From contig NZ_AYYT01000003.1 of NCBI RefSeq assembly GCF_001435955.1, positions 62,001 to 126,000 of the forward strand: a stretch of 64,000 bases of DNA. The letters run 5' to 3'. Below are positions 43,257-51,984 of this stretch, piece after piece. This DNA is from Ligilactobacillus salivarius DSM 20555 = ATCC 11741 (lineage in GTDB: Bacteria > Bacillota > Bacilli > Lactobacillales > Lactobacillaceae). How positions within the stretch are numbered: the first letter of the stretch is position 1; each line of letters begins with the position of its first letter. Under the pieces are notes generated by a model. That model made no database searches. It was not told the DNA's origin and was given only the letters and a program-made list of their open reading frames with translations. Both the position numbers and the translations under genes were made by a program.

Positions 43257-44215
43257 ATAAGAAGTTAATTGGCGTTGATTTAGGCGGTACAACAATTAAA
43301 TTTGCTATCTTGACACTAGATGGTGAAATCCAACAAAAATGGAGTGTTGAAACTAATATTTTAGACGATGGTAAACATATTGTTCCTGATATTGTTGAAT
43401 CAATTAATCATCATTTAGATTTATATGATATGAAACCAGAACAATTTGTTGGAATTGGAATGGGTACACCGGGAACAGTAGATATTGAAAATGGTACAGT
43501 TGAAGCAGCATTTAACTTGAACTGGAAAGAAAAGCAAAATCTAAAAGAAGAAATTGAAAAGGGCACTGGTATGAAGTTTGCTGTAGATAATGATGCCAAT
43601 GTAGCAGCATTGGGTGAACGCTGGAAAGGTGCCGGAGAAAATGATGATGAAGTAACATTTGTTACATTAGGTACAGGTGTTGGTGGTGGTGTCATCACTA
43701 ATGGTGAAATGGTTCACGGAGCTGGAGCTGGTGGTGAAATTGGTCATATAAATGTACAACCAAATGGCTATTTGTGTACTTGTGGAAATCATGGCTGTTT
43801 AGAAACTTATGCTTCTGCAACAGGTGTTGTACGTGTTGCACGTGATATGGCTGAAGAATTTGCTGGAAAATCTGATTTAAAGAAAATGTTAGATGATGGG
43901 CAAGATATTAGTTCTAAGATAGTATTTGATTTAGCAAAAGATGGCGATGTTTTAGCTGAACGTGTTGTGGATCGTGTTTGCTACTATTTAGGATTTGCTT
44001 GTGCTAATATTGGTAGTCTTATCAATCCATCATATATTGTAATTGGTGGTGGCGTTTCTGCAGCGGGTAAGTTCTTATTAGATCAGGTTGATAGTTACTT
44101 TAAGGAATTTGCTTTCCCTTCAGTTAAAAAATCAACTACTTTAAAACTTGCTGAATTAGGAAATGAAGCTGGAGTTATAGGTGCAGCTTCACTAGCTTTA
44201 AAATTTAATAAGTAG
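43253..44215 (+). CDS. glcK: ROK-family glucokinase
   Basis: Phosphorylates glucose with ATP. The 320-residue ROK protein has the phosphate motif GVDLGGTTIKFA, catalytic Asp in VDNDANVAALGE, GTGVGGGVI, and the zinc cysteine cluster CTCGNHGCLE. GGAGAATGAGG precedes the ATG, which overlaps the yqgQ stop. The rhodanese gene follows after 42 bases. Confidence 0.96.
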   Translation: MNKKLIGVDLGGTTIKFAILTLDGEIQQKWSVETNILDDGKHIVPDIVESINHHLDLYDMKPEQFVGIGMGTPGTVDIENGTVEAAFNLNWKEKQNLKEEIEKGTGMKFAVDNDANVAALGERWKGAGENDDEVTFVTLGTGVGGGVITNGEMVHGAGAGGEIGHINVQPNGYLCTCGNHGCLETYASATGVVRVARDMAEEFAGKSDLKKMLDDGQDISSKIVFDLAKDGDVLAERVVDRVCYYLGFACANIGSLINPSYIVIGGGVSAAGKFLLDQVDSYFKEFAFPSVKKSTTLKLAELGNEAGVIGAASLALKFNK

Positions 44216-44257
44216 TTAATATTTTTTAATAATTACAGCTAAGGAGGTCTTAGTACA

Positions 44258-44671
44258 ATGTTTTTGGCTGATATTTCTGTATGGGCATGGGTAAACATTA
44301 TTCTAATTTTATTAGTAGCTTATCTTCTAGGAATGCAGTTATATACCTACATTTCTGGGAAGAGAGTATCTACCATGCTTGATAATGAAGAATTTAAAAA
44401 GGGAATGAAAAAAGCTCAAGTTATAGATTTGCGTGAACCTGACACTTTTAATGCGGGACATATTTTAGGAGCACGTAATATGCCATATAGCCAATTTAAA
44501 ATCTATAAATCAAGTCTCCGTAAAGATATGCCAGTATATTTATATGAAACTGGAAGAACAATTGCTACAAGAGCAGCTGTTCAATTGTACAAAGACGGTT
44601 TTAGAGATTTATATATATTAAAATCAGGCTATGATCGTTGGAATGGAAAAAAGAAGAAGAGCAAATATTAA
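44258..44671 (+). CDS. Membrane-anchored rhodanese-like protein lacking the catalytic Cys
   Basis: 137-residue protein with one N-terminal membrane helix (about 8-30) and a cytoplasmic rhodanese domain (IDLREPDTFNAGHILGARNMP). The active-site loop, normally YCxxGxR, reads LYETGRT: Glu97 replaces the catalytic cysteine, so sulfur transfer is not expected. Such proteins follow glcK in many lactobacilli. AAGGAGG lies 11 bases before the ATG. A terminator follows. Confidence 0.9.
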   Translation: MFLADISVWAWVNIILILLVAYLLGMQLYTYISGKRVSTMLDNEEFKKGMKKAQVIDLREPDTFNAGHILGARNMPYSQFKIYKSSLRKDMPVYLYETGRTIATRAAVQLYKDGFRDLYILKSGYDRWNGKKKKSKY

Positions 44672-44676
44672 TAATA

Positions 44677-44719
44677 AAAATAGCAGCAAGGCTAATAAAT
44701 CTAGCTTGCTGCTATTTTG
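44677..44719. terminator. Bidirectional terminator
   Basis: AAAATAGCAGCAAG with CTA pairs to TAG and CTTGCTGCTATTTT (with one G-C to mismatch step), separating the rhodanese gene from the convergent DUF3042 gene. Confidence 0.88.
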
Positions 44720-44740
44720 ATATAAGACAATTACTATTTT

Positions 44741-44917
44741 TTATCCTTGATGTGCAGAACGACTCTTGCGTAAAGCACGACGACGATGTTCTTCTAAAAT
44801 AGCTTCTTTTTCTTCAATTGGTTCAACAACATTTTTCTTAAAAGTAAAAACAGCACCAGCTAAAGTACCTAATGTTGTTGTAACACCTAGTAAGAAACCT
44901 AAATTAAATTTTTTCAT
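44741..44917 (-). CDS. DUF3042 family protein, 58 residues
   Basis: Short gene on the minus strand. The product begins MKKFNLGFLLGVTTTLGTLAG, a single hydrophobic membrane helix, followed by FKKNVVEPIEEKEAILEEHRRR and a basic tail. This is the DUF3042 pattern known from lactobacilli; function unknown. AAGGAGG lies 9 bases before the ATG on the minus strand. A longer + strand frame over the same bases has no binding site and is not a gene. Confidence 0.9.
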   Translation of the reverse strand: MKKFNLGFLLGVTTTLGTLAGAVFTFKKNVVEPIEEKEAILEEHRRRALRKSRSAHQG

Positions 44918-45048
44918 ATTGAGTACCTCCTTCGAAGTGGTTCTATATACATTATGAATGATATTGATAAAAATATCCAGGAAAATAGTTATAATTTAAG
45001 TAATAATGATATACTAATTTTATAAAAAGATAATTAAGGGAAGATAGT

Positions 45049-45972
45049 ATGACACAAAAAGTTATTGTGATTGTTGGCCCAACAGCAGTAGGAAAGACAG
45101 TTTTATCAATTGATATTGCTAAGAAATATAAAGGACAAATTATTTCAGGCGATTCAATGCAAGTTTATAAAAATTTGGATATAGGAACAGCAAAGATAAC
45201 ACCTGATGAAATGGAAGATATAAAGCACTATATGATAGATATCTTACAAGTTCAGCAAAGATTTTCTGTTGCTGACTTTATAGATAACTGCCGTAAAGAT
45301 ATAAAGGAAATAGCTAATGATGATAATATACCTATCATCGTTGGTGGGACAGGCTTTTATTTGCAAGCACTTTTAGATGGTTATAGTTTAGGTGGAGATA
45401 CTTTTGATCAATTGAGTATTGAAAGAAGAAAAAAATGGCAACTTTTTATGGAAAAAAATGGAAAAGAAAGATTGTGGGAAGAACTAGCAAAATTAGATGT
45501 AGTAGCTGCTAGGAAAATTCCAATCAATAATTCTAGAAGAGTGATAAGGGCTTTGGAGGTTATTGAACAAACTGGACGCCTTTTTTCTGAACAACATGAT
45601 GAAAGTAATGAGGAATTTGAGCCATTATTAATAGGATTGAATACTCAAAGAAGTACCCTATATGAAAGAATTAATAAAAGAGTAGATATAATGATTCAAA
45701 CTGGATTGATTGAGGAAGCAAAGTACCTATATGATTTAGGCGGAGCTACACTACCTGCTGGTAAAGGAATAGGTTATAAAGAATTTTATCCTTATTTTGA
45801 TGGTGAAATATCTAAAGATGAAGCTATTGAACTAGTAAAAAGAAATTCACGTAGATATGCTAAACGACAATTGACATGGTTTAGGAATAAAATGAATGTA
45901 GTTTGGTTTGATTTAGTTAATAACCCTGAAGATATAAAGAAAATATATAAACTAATTGATGATTGGATATAA
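45049..45972 (+). CDS. miaA: tRNA dimethylallyltransferase
   Basis: Transfers a dimethylallyl group to A37 of tRNAs that read codons starting with U. The 307-residue protein has P-loop VGPTAVGKT, GDSMQVYKNLDIGTAK, GGTGFYLQALLDG and the NSRRVIRALEV and KRNSRRYAKRQLTWFRN motifs. TAAGGGAAG precedes the ATG. The PLP-enzyme gene follows after 21 bases, as in other Firmicutes with the miaA-ynbB order. Confidence 0.96.
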   Translation: MTQKVIVIVGPTAVGKTVLSIDIAKKYKGQIISGDSMQVYKNLDIGTAKITPDEMEDIKHYMIDILQVQQRFSVADFIDNCRKDIKEIANDDNIPIIVGGTGFYLQALLDGYSLGGDTFDQLSIERRKKWQLFMEKNGKERLWEELAKLDVVAARKIPINNSRRVIRALEVIEQTGRLFSEQHDESNEEFEPLLIGLNTQRSTLYERINKRVDIMIQTGLIEEAKYLYDLGGATLPAGKGIGYKEFYPYFDGEISKDEAIELVKRNSRRYAKRQLTWFRNKMNVVWFDLVNNPEDIKKIYKLIDDWI

Positions 45973-45993
45973 ATATTAAGGAGTGAAGTGATA

Positions 45994-47256
45994 ATGAGTA
46001 AATGGTCAGAAGATTTACCTAAAGATTTACAAAATAAAATAGAGATAGTAGATGAGAAAATATCTTCAAAATTAGAGGATATAACAGAAATAGTATTAAA
46101 TAATCAGCGAAGAGTATTAGAATTATTTAGGAAGCATCATGTCGCTGAGGAAGACTTAGTTGGTTCAACAGGATATGGTTATGATGACATAGGTAGAGAT
46201 AAACTTGATGCTATGTTTGCTGATTATTTTAAAACTGAAGATGCTATGGTTAGACCGCAATTGACATCTGGTACCCATGCCATTTCAACTGCATTTTTTG
46301 GAGTGTTGCGTCCACATGATACATTGCATTATTTAACAGGAATGCCATATGATACTATTCAAGAAGTTATAGGTGTAGCTGGAAATAATCCAGGAACTTT
46401 GGAAGAACATCTAATTAATTTTTCTTACACACCACTTTTAGATAATGGGAAAGTAGATTATAAAAGAGCGAAGGAAGATTTACAAAAAGATTCTTCGATA
46501 AAAATGGTAGCTATACAACGTTCGCGAGGTTATTCTTCAAGAGATAGTTTCGTTGTTTCTGAAATAGCTGAGATGATAAAATTTGTAAAAAAATATGCCC
46601 CTCAAGCGATAATTTTTATTGATAATTGTTATGGAGAATTTACAGAGACTGAAGAACCAACATTTTATGGAGCTGATTTGATGGCTGGCTCCCTATACAA
46701 AAATGCTGGTGGTGGAATTGCAAAAACAGGTGCATTTTTAGTTGGGAATAAAGATCTTATTGATAGATGCGGTGCAAGGCTCATTGTTCCAGGAGCAGGA
46801 AAGAATGAAGGTGCCACATATCCATTTATGAGAGATTTTTACGAAGGTTTCTTCTTGGCTCCTAATGTGACAGGAGAGGCAATTAAAGGATCGATTTATA
46901 CAGCAGCATTACTAGAAGAAATGGGAATGGATGTATCACCTAGCTGGGATGCGCCTAGGACAGATTTGGTTCAAACGGTTAATTTTGGTAATCCTGATGC
47001 AATGGTCAAATTTTGTGCAGCAATACAACATAATTCTCCTATGAATGCATATGTTGAACCAGTTCCAAGTTATATGGATGGATATGAAGATAAAATTATT
47101 ATGGCATCTGGAAGTTTTACAGAAGGGTCCACAATAGAATTATCAAGTGATGGTCCTTTAAGAGAACCATATACATTATATATTCAAGGTGGATTAACTT
47201 ATGCACATGTAAAAATTGCTATAACTAAAGCGGTGCTAGAAACATTTTATAAATAA
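45994..47256 (+). CDS. Methionine gamma-lyase family / aluminium-resistance-type PLP enzyme
   Basis: 420-residue protein of the YnbB (aluminium resistance, Cys/Met metabolism-like) family, a fold-type I PLP enzyme whose substrate is unknown. The PLP lysine lies in AGSLYKNAGGGIAKTG; RPQLTSGTHAIS and IFIDNCYGEF are the other cofactor-region motifs. The ATG at 45994 follows AAGGAGTG; a GTG at 45988 is part of the leader. It lies between miaA and glnR-glnA, as in B. subtilis. Confidence 0.9.
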   Translation: MSKWSEDLPKDLQNKIEIVDEKISSKLEDITEIVLNNQRRVLELFRKHHVAEEDLVGSTGYGYDDIGRDKLDAMFADYFKTEDAMVRPQLTSGTHAISTAFFGVLRPHDTLHYLTGMPYDTIQEVIGVAGNNPGTLEEHLINFSYTPLLDNGKVDYKRAKEDLQKDSSIKMVAIQRSRGYSSRDSFVVSEIAEMIKFVKKYAPQAIIFIDNCYGEFTETEEPTFYGADLMAGSLYKNAGGGIAKTGAFLVGNKDLIDRCGARLIVPGAGKNEGATYPFMRDFYEGFFLAPNVTGEAIKGSIYTAALLEEMGMDVSPSWDAPRTDLVQTVNFGNPDAMVKFCAAIQHNSPMNAYVEPVPSYMDGYEDKIIMASGSFTEGSTIELSSDGPLREPYTLYIQGGLTYAHVKIAITKAVLETFYK

Positions 47257-47264
47257 AAAATTCG

Positions 47265-47281
47265 TGTAAGAAAATATTACA
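47265..47281. promoter_or_regulatory. GlnR operator
   Basis: TGTAA-GAAAATA-TTACA matches the GlnR/TnrA consensus TGTNA-N7-TNACA at every defined position. It lies 7 bases before the -35 box of glnR, so GlnR probably represses its own operon. Confidence 0.88.
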
Positions 47282-47288
47282 TGGGATA

Positions 47289-47317
47289 TTGACATTTGTC
47301 TGTCTTATTGATATCAT
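47289..47317 (+). promoter_or_regulatory. Promoter of glnRA
   Basis: TTGACA (47289-47294) and TATCAT (47312-47317) are 17 bases apart, 30 bases before the glnR start. Confidence 0.85.
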
Positions 47318-47346
47318 TAACACGTAATTTAAAGGAGGGTTGGATT

Positions 47347-47733
47347 ATGCGAGAAAAAGAGCTTAGACGTTCACTTGCAGTTTTACCTATGGGAACTGTT
47401 ATGAAACTAACAAATCTTACTGCACGCCAGATTAGATACTATGAAGAACAAGAATTGGTTATACCTGAACGTAATGCGGGAAATAGGCGAATGTATTCCT
47501 TGAATGACATAGATAAGCTTTTAGAAATTAAAGATTTTTTAGGTGAAGGAATAAATATGGCGGGAATTAAGCATATTTATGAAGAAAAAGCTAAAAAAGA
47601 ACAAGAAAAAGCTGATAAACATAATACATTAACAGATGCTGATGTTCGACGCATTTTACGTGATGAGTTTGTATCTGCTGGTGGTTTTATGAAAGATAAT
47701 GATTTTTCTTTGCGTAATAACCGTTCACTTTAA
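47347..47733 (+). CDS. glnR: MerR-family nitrogen regulator GlnR
   Basis: 128-residue repressor that, with feedback-inhibited glutamine synthetase, shuts off nitrogen genes when glutamine is plentiful. The N-terminal MerR helix-turn-helix reads LTARQIRYYEEQELVIPERNAGNRRMYS. The short C-terminal tail (about 100-128) is the part that senses GlnA in relatives. The ATG at 47347 lies 8 bases after AAAGGAGGG. It is 29 bases before glnA, and a GlnR box precedes the promoter. Confidence 0.95.
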   Translation: MREKELRRSLAVLPMGTVMKLTNLTARQIRYYEEQELVIPERNAGNRRMYSLNDIDKLLEIKDFLGEGINMAGIKHIYEEKAKKEQEKADKHNTLTDADVRRILRDEFVSAGGFMKDNDFSLRNNRSL

Positions 47734-47762
47734 ATTAACAACCCGACAAGGAGCAATAAAAG

Positions 47763-49106
47763 ATGGTAAAATTCGACTACACAAAAGATGACATTCGACG
47801 CATTGCAAAGGAAGAAAATGTACGTTTCTTACGTTTAATGTTTACTGATTTATATGGAACAATTAAAAATGTTGAAGTTCCAATTAGTCAGTTAGATAAA
47901 GTTTTAGATAATAAGATGATGTTTGATGGTTCATCCATTGATGGCTTTGTACGTATTGAAGAAAGTGATATGTGGTTATATCCAGATTTATCAACATGGA
48001 TGATTTTTCCATGGGGTGGAGAACATGGAAAAGTTGCTCGTTTAATTTGTGAGGTATATAATGCAGATCGCACACCATTTTTAGGAGATCCTCGTAATAA
48101 TTTAATTAGAGTACTTGATGAAATGAAGGAAATGGGCTTTACAGAATTTAATATCGGGCCTGAACCTGAATTCTTTTTATTCAAATTAGATGAAAAAACT
48201 GGACGTCCAACAATCCACTTAAATGATAAGGGAAGTTATTTCGATTTAGCTCCTGTTGATTTAGGTGAAAATTGTCGTCGTGATATTGTGTTAGAGTTGG
48301 AAAATATGGGATTTGATGTAGAAGCTTCCCATCATGAAGTAGCTCCTGGACAACATGAAGTTGATTTTAAGTATGCGGATGCTTTGCATGCATGTGATAA
48401 TATTCAAACATTTAAACTTGTTGTAAAGACTGTTGCACGTAAATATGGATTACATGCAACATTTATGCCAAAACCATTAGATAGAATTAACGGTTCAGGC
48501 ATGCATTTAAATATGTCATTGTTCCATAAAGACGGTAATGCATTCTTTGATACTAAAGGTGAAGAACAACTATCACAAGATGCATACTACTTCTTGGGTG
48601 GCGTATTGAAACATGCACGTAACTTTACTGCTATTATGAATCCTACTGTAAATTCTTATAAACGTTTAGTACCTGGATATGAAGCTCCTGTTTATGTGGC
48701 TTGGTCAGGACATAATCGTTCACCACTGGTTCGTGTTCCAATTGCAAGAGGAAATTCAACTCGCTTAGAATTACGTTCAGTAGATCCATCTGCTAATCCA
48801 TATTTAGCAGTAGCTGCATTACTAGAAGCAGGTTTAGATGGATTACGTAATAAAATTGAACCAGCAGCTCCTGTTGATAGAAATATTTATGCAATGGATG
48901 ATGAAGAACGTGAGGCAAATAACATTCAAGATTTACCATCAACATTGCACAATGCATTAAAAGCATTGAAGACAGATAAGGTTGTTCAAGATGCTATGGG
49001 ACCACATTTATATCAAAACTTCTTAGAAGCAAAGCGTTTAGAATGGGATGCTTATCGTCAAGAAGTTTCACAGTGGGAAAGAGATCAATATTTAGAAATG
49101 TATTAG
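47763..49106 (+). CDS. glnA: Glutamine synthetase, type I
   Basis: Makes glutamine from glutamate, ammonia and ATP. The 447-residue length is that of the short GSI-alpha form of Firmicutes, which is not adenylylated. Motifs: [57 protein letters not shown] and [21 protein letters not shown] precedes the ATG. It is cotranscribed with glnR and followed by a terminator. Confidence 0.97.
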   Translation: MVKFDYTKDDIRRIAKEENVRFLRLMFTDLYGTIKNVEVPISQLDKVLDNKMMFDGSSIDGFVRIEESDMWLYPDLSTWMIFPWGGEHGKVARLICEVYNADRTPFLGDPRNNLIRVLDEMKEMGFTEFNIGPEPEFFLFKLDEKTGRPTIHLNDKGSYFDLAPVDLGENCRRDIVLELENMGFDVEASHHEVAPGQHEVDFKYADALHACDNIQTFKLVVKTVARKYGLHATFMPKPLDRINGSGMHLNMSLFHKDGNAFFDTKGEEQLSQDAYYFLGGVLKHARNFTAIMNPTVNSYKRLVPGYEAPVYVAWSGHNRSPLVRVPIARGNSTRLELRSVDPSANPYLAVAALLEAGLDGLRNKIEPAAPVDRNIYAMDDEEREANNIQDLPSTLHNALKALKTDKVVQDAMGPHLYQNFLEAKRLEWDAYRQEVSQWERDQYLEMY

Positions 49107-49116
49107 TGAACTTTAA

Positions 49117-49156
49117 GATGAATAAGTCATTTTGTGGACTTATTCATCTTTTTTAT
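49117..49156 (+). terminator. Terminator after glnA
   Basis: AAGATGAATAAGTC pairs with GACTTATTCATCTT around an 8-base loop, followed by T. Confidence 0.92.
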
Positions 49157-49293
49157 ATATGTTATTTTAATTAGTATAGAATTTAAAAATTAATCATTTC
49201 TTAATATTTGCTTAATAAAATAGTCTAATTTATTGAGTGCTATATATTTACAGTTAGTAAGCTAGTTTTTTTATGAAAGAGAGGAGTAAGCCT

Positions 49294-49410
49294 ATGATTT
49301 CAATAAAAAAAGATACAGTAGAAGTTACTATAGTAAATAATAAACCGGTAATTGATAAATTAAGTATAGATAGAAAAAAGAAGCATAAGCCAGTAATTAA
49401 AATTAAGTAA
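49294..49410 (+). CDS. Small hypothetical protein, 38 residues
   Basis: Short ORF with a good ribosome binding site (GAGAGGAG, 7 bases before the ATG). The product, MISIKKDTVEVTIVNNKPVI and then KLSIDRKKKHKPVIKIK, is basic and mixes beta-strand-like and lysine-rich parts. No family is recognised and there is no signal peptide. It lies in the 416-base gap between glnA and ogt, right before an exceptionally long terminator hairpin. Translation is plausible but not proven. Confidence 0.5.
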   Translation: MISIKKDTVEVTIVNNKPVIDKLSIDRKKKHKPVIKIK

Positions 49411-49438
49411 ATAGATGTTTATTTATAATAATAGTTTT

Positions 49439-49508
49439 AGCAACACTAAGCGGATGATAAGATGGTATAGGTAGCTATCTTATCATCCGCTTAGTGTTGC
49501 TTTTTTTT
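49439..49508 (+). terminator. Very long hairpin terminator
   Basis: A perfect 25-base stem (49439-49463 with 49477-49501), extendable by two or three pairs into the 13-base loop, is followed by eight T. It ends the transcript of the small ORF and lies directly before the ogt binding site. Its length is unusual for a simple terminator. Confidence 0.9.
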
Positions 49509-49522
49509 AAGGAGTGATATGC

Positions 49523-49984
49523 ATGTATAAAATGAATTATGATTCACCAATCGGAAATATAGTTTTAAAATCTGATGGATATTCTTTAGTAGAATGTTAT
49601 TTTAGTGATGAGGAAGAAAATGAAGAAAAAAATATTGGTAATGTGGTGTTAGAAAAAACAGTACAATGGTTGGATGACTATTTTAAAGGAAATAAGCCAT
49701 TAATTAAAGATCTACCAATTAAATTTAAAGGAACTGAATTTCAATTGAAAGTATGGAATGAATTATTAAAAATACCCTATGGATCTACCATATCATATAA
49801 AGAATTAGGCAAAATAATTTTTGGTGAAAAGAATATTTCGTCACAAGCAATTGGAAGAGCAGTTTCAAAAAATAAATTATTAGTAATAGTTCCATGTCAT
49901 AGAGTGATAGGTAGTAAAGGAGATTTAGTGGGGTATGCTGGAGGAATAGATAGGAAGAAATATTTATTGGATCATGAAAAATAA
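49523..49984 (+). CDS. ogt: Methylated-DNA--protein-cysteine methyltransferase
   Basis: Suicide repair enzyme that takes methyl groups from O6-methylguanine. The 153-residue protein has the active-site motif IVPCHRVIG (Cys125), the recognition helix with GRAVSKN and the ending GYAGGIDRKKYLLDHE. The ATG at 49523 follows AAGGAGTG by 6 bases. It starts right after the long hairpin and is probably a separate unit. Confidence 0.95.
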   Translation: MYKMNYDSPIGNIVLKSDGYSLVECYFSDEEENEEKNIGNVVLEKTVQWLDDYFKGNKPLIKDLPIKFKGTEFQLKVWNELLKIPYGSTISYKELGKIIFGEKNISSQAIGRAVSKNKLLVIVPCHRVIGSKGDLVGYAGGIDRKKYLLDHEK

Positions 49985-50000
49985 GTAATAATTCCATTAT

Positions 50001-50033
50001 TGTAAGCATTTACGAGGTGTTTTCTGATATAAT
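50001..50033 (+). promoter_or_regulatory. DUF956 gene promoter with cre-like site
   Basis: TGTAAGCATTTACG (50001-50014) agrees with the cre consensus at 12 of 14 positions and lies over the expected -35 region of an extended -10, TGATATAAT (50025-50033). Control by CcpA would suit a mannose-PTS-linked gene but is inference. Confidence 0.5.
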
Positions 50034-50070
50034 AAGTACAATAATGTAAAAAGTGGAGTTGAATTTAATT

Positions 50071-50448
50071 ATGGTTCAGTCAATTAATACAAAAGTAGAT
50101 TTAACAATGGCAGGTACGTCTTATATGGGATTATCTGATTATGGAAAGATAATGATAGGTGATAAGGGATTTGAATTTTTTAATGATAGAGATGTTAGAA
50201 AATATATCCAAATTCCATGGGAAGAAGTGGATGTAGTTATAGCTTCTGTGATGTTTAAAGGGAAATGGATACCACGCTTTGCTTTGAGAACTAAAAAAAA
50301 TGGTATGTTTACTTTTTCTGCCAAAAATTCTAAAGAAGTATTGCGAGCAATTAGAGAATATGTTCCTGCAGATAGAATGGTTCGTTCATTAACTTTCTTC
50401 CAAGTTATTAAAAGAAATTTAAAGAACTTATTTAAAAATAAAAAATAA
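50071..50448 (+). CDS. DUF956 family protein (ManO-like)
   Basis: 125-residue DUF956 protein. In lactobacilli, listeriae and lactococci such genes (manO) usually follow the mannose PTS genes and are thought to modulate them. The core GLSDYGKIMIGDKGFEFFNDRDV, IPWEEVDVVIASVMFKGKWIPRFALRTKKNG and the ending VRSLTFFQVIKRNLKNL are typical. No PTS gene lies nearby here. The start is ATG at 50071; its binding site is weak (GGAG 13 bases upstream), so the in-frame TTG at 50059 or GTG at 50053 could be used. Confidence 0.88.
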   Translation: MVQSINTKVDLTMAGTSYMGLSDYGKIMIGDKGFEFFNDRDVRKYIQIPWEEVDVVIASVMFKGKWIPRFALRTKKNGMFTFSAKNSKEVLRAIREYVPADRMVRSLTFFQVIKRNLKNLFKNKK

Positions 50449-50560
50449 GTAGCAATTATTTTTGGACCTACTATCATTATGATAAGTATGGTAAAATGAA
50501 ATTTTAGAAGAGATAAAATTTTATAGAATGAATTATGATAAATATTGGGAGGAATTTTAC

Positions 50561-51283
50561 ATGTCTGACATCAAGTATAAACGTGTATTACTAAAGTTGA
50601 GTGGTGAAGCACTTGCTGGTGATCAAGGAAAAGGAATTAATCCGCCCGAAATTTTGAAAGTTGCAGAAGAAATAAAAGAAGTTCATGATTTAGGTGTACA
50701 AATTGCTATCGTCGTAGGTGGCGGAAATATGTGGCGTGGTGAAGCTGGTGCTGAAATAGGAATGGAGAGAGCACAAGCTGATTACATAGGCATGTTGGGA
50801 ACTGTTATGAACGCTTTAGCACTTCAAGATAGTCTAGAGTCAGTTGGAGTTCCTACAAGAGTTCAAACAGCTATTGAAATGAGACAAGTAGCAGAACCAT
50901 ATATTCGTAGAAAAGCAATTCGTCATCTAGAAAAAGGAAGAATTGTTATTTTTGCAGCAGGTACAGGCTCACCATATTTCTCAACAGATACTACAGCTGC
51001 ATTAAGAGCATCCGAGCTTAATGCAGAAGTAATCTTAATGGCTAAAAATGGAGTAGATGGAATCTACAATGCGGATCCTAAAGTTGATCCTACAGCTAAA
51101 AAGTATACTAAGTTAACACATATGGATATTATTAATAAGGGATTACGTGTTATGGATACTACAGCTTCATCATTATCAATGGATAACAATATTGCTTTAG
51201 TGGTCTTCAACATGAATAACCGAGGAAACATTAAGAAGGTTGTTGAAGGCGAAGAAATTGGTACAACAGTGGAAGGAAAATAA
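50561..51283 (+). CDS. pyrH: UMP kinase
   Basis: 240-residue amino-acid-kinase-fold enzyme that phosphorylates UMP. Motifs: [42 protein letters not shown] and [11 protein letters not shown]. The ATG at 50561 follows TGGGAGGA. It is two bases before frr. Its usual partners rpsB-tsf lie about 37 kb upstream in this genome. Confidence 0.97.
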   Translation: MSDIKYKRVLLKLSGEALAGDQGKGINPPEILKVAEEIKEVHDLGVQIAIVVGGGNMWRGEAGAEIGMERAQADYIGMLGTVMNALALQDSLESVGVPTRVQTAIEMRQVAEPYIRRKAIRHLEKGRIVIFAAGTGSPYFSTDTTAALRASELNAEVILMAKNGVDGIYNADPKVDPTAKKYTKLTHMDIINKGLRVMDTTASSLSMDNNIALVVFNMNNRGNIKKVVEGEEIGTTVEGK

Positions 51284-51285
51284 TT

Positions 51286-51849
51286 ATGAAAATAACAGAA
51301 CCTATTATTAAAGAAGCACAAGAAAAAATGACGAAAGCAGAGGACTCTTTACGAAGAGAATTAGGAAATATCCGTGCAGGACGTGCTAATGCCAGTTTAT
51401 TGAATAGAATTAATGTAGAATACTATGGAGCTCCTACTCCTTTAAATCAAATGGCACAGATTTCAGTTCCTGAAGCACGTGTATTGTTGGTCACACCATA
51501 TGATAAGTCCTCTTTGAAGAACATTGAACATGCTATCATGGCATCAGATTTAGGAATTGCTCCAATGAATGATGGAACAGCAATTCGTTTAGTCATTCCA
51601 CAATTAACTGAAGAACGTCGTAAAGAGTTAGCAAAGCAAGTAAAGGCTGTTTCTGAAACTGGAAAAGTTGCCGTTAGAAATATTCGTCGTGATATGATGG
51701 ATGCTTTGAAGAAAGCTCAAAAGAATGGTGACTTAACAGAAGATGATTTAAGAGATTTAGAAAATCAAGCACAAAAAGTGACAGATGAATCTATTAAAAA
51801 TATTGATAAAATTACAGAGGACAAAGAAAAAGAAGTTCTCGAAGGATAA
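51286..51849 (+). CDS. frr: Ribosome recycling factor
   Basis: 187-residue RRF that, with EF-G, splits post-termination ribosomes. It has the [21 protein letters not shown] helix, [14 protein letters not shown], and the [14 protein letters not shown] and RNIRRD segments. It starts two bases after pyrH and is followed by a terminator. Confidence 0.98.
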   Translation: MKITEPIIKEAQEKMTKAEDSLRRELGNIRAGRANASLLNRINVEYYGAPTPLNQMAQISVPEARVLLVTPYDKSSLKNIEHAIMASDLGIAPMNDGTAIRLVIPQLTEERRKELAKQVKAVSETGKVAVRNIRRDMMDALKKAQKNGDLTEDDLRDLENQAQKVTDESIKNIDKITEDKEKEVLEG

Positions 51850-51873
51850 TTGCAATAGACTATTGTATCACGA

Positions 51874-51904
51874 GGGTAAAGATTTGTTACTTTGCCCTTT
51901 TTTT
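51874..51904 (+). terminator. Terminator after frr
   Basis: GGGTAAAG (51874-51881) pairs with CTTTGCCC (51890-51897) with one G-T step, followed by seven T. Confidence 0.88.
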
Positions 51905-51984
51905 ATTGTATATTAACTTTATTGTTTAAAAAAAAGCTGCTATAGTAATTTAGAGGTATATTTCCATTATGGAGGTGAATTTAG

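Noticed and set aside
44766-44957. 63-codon + strand frame
   Set aside because: Antisense to the DUF3042 gene, whose binding site and family pattern are clear; the + strand frame has neither.
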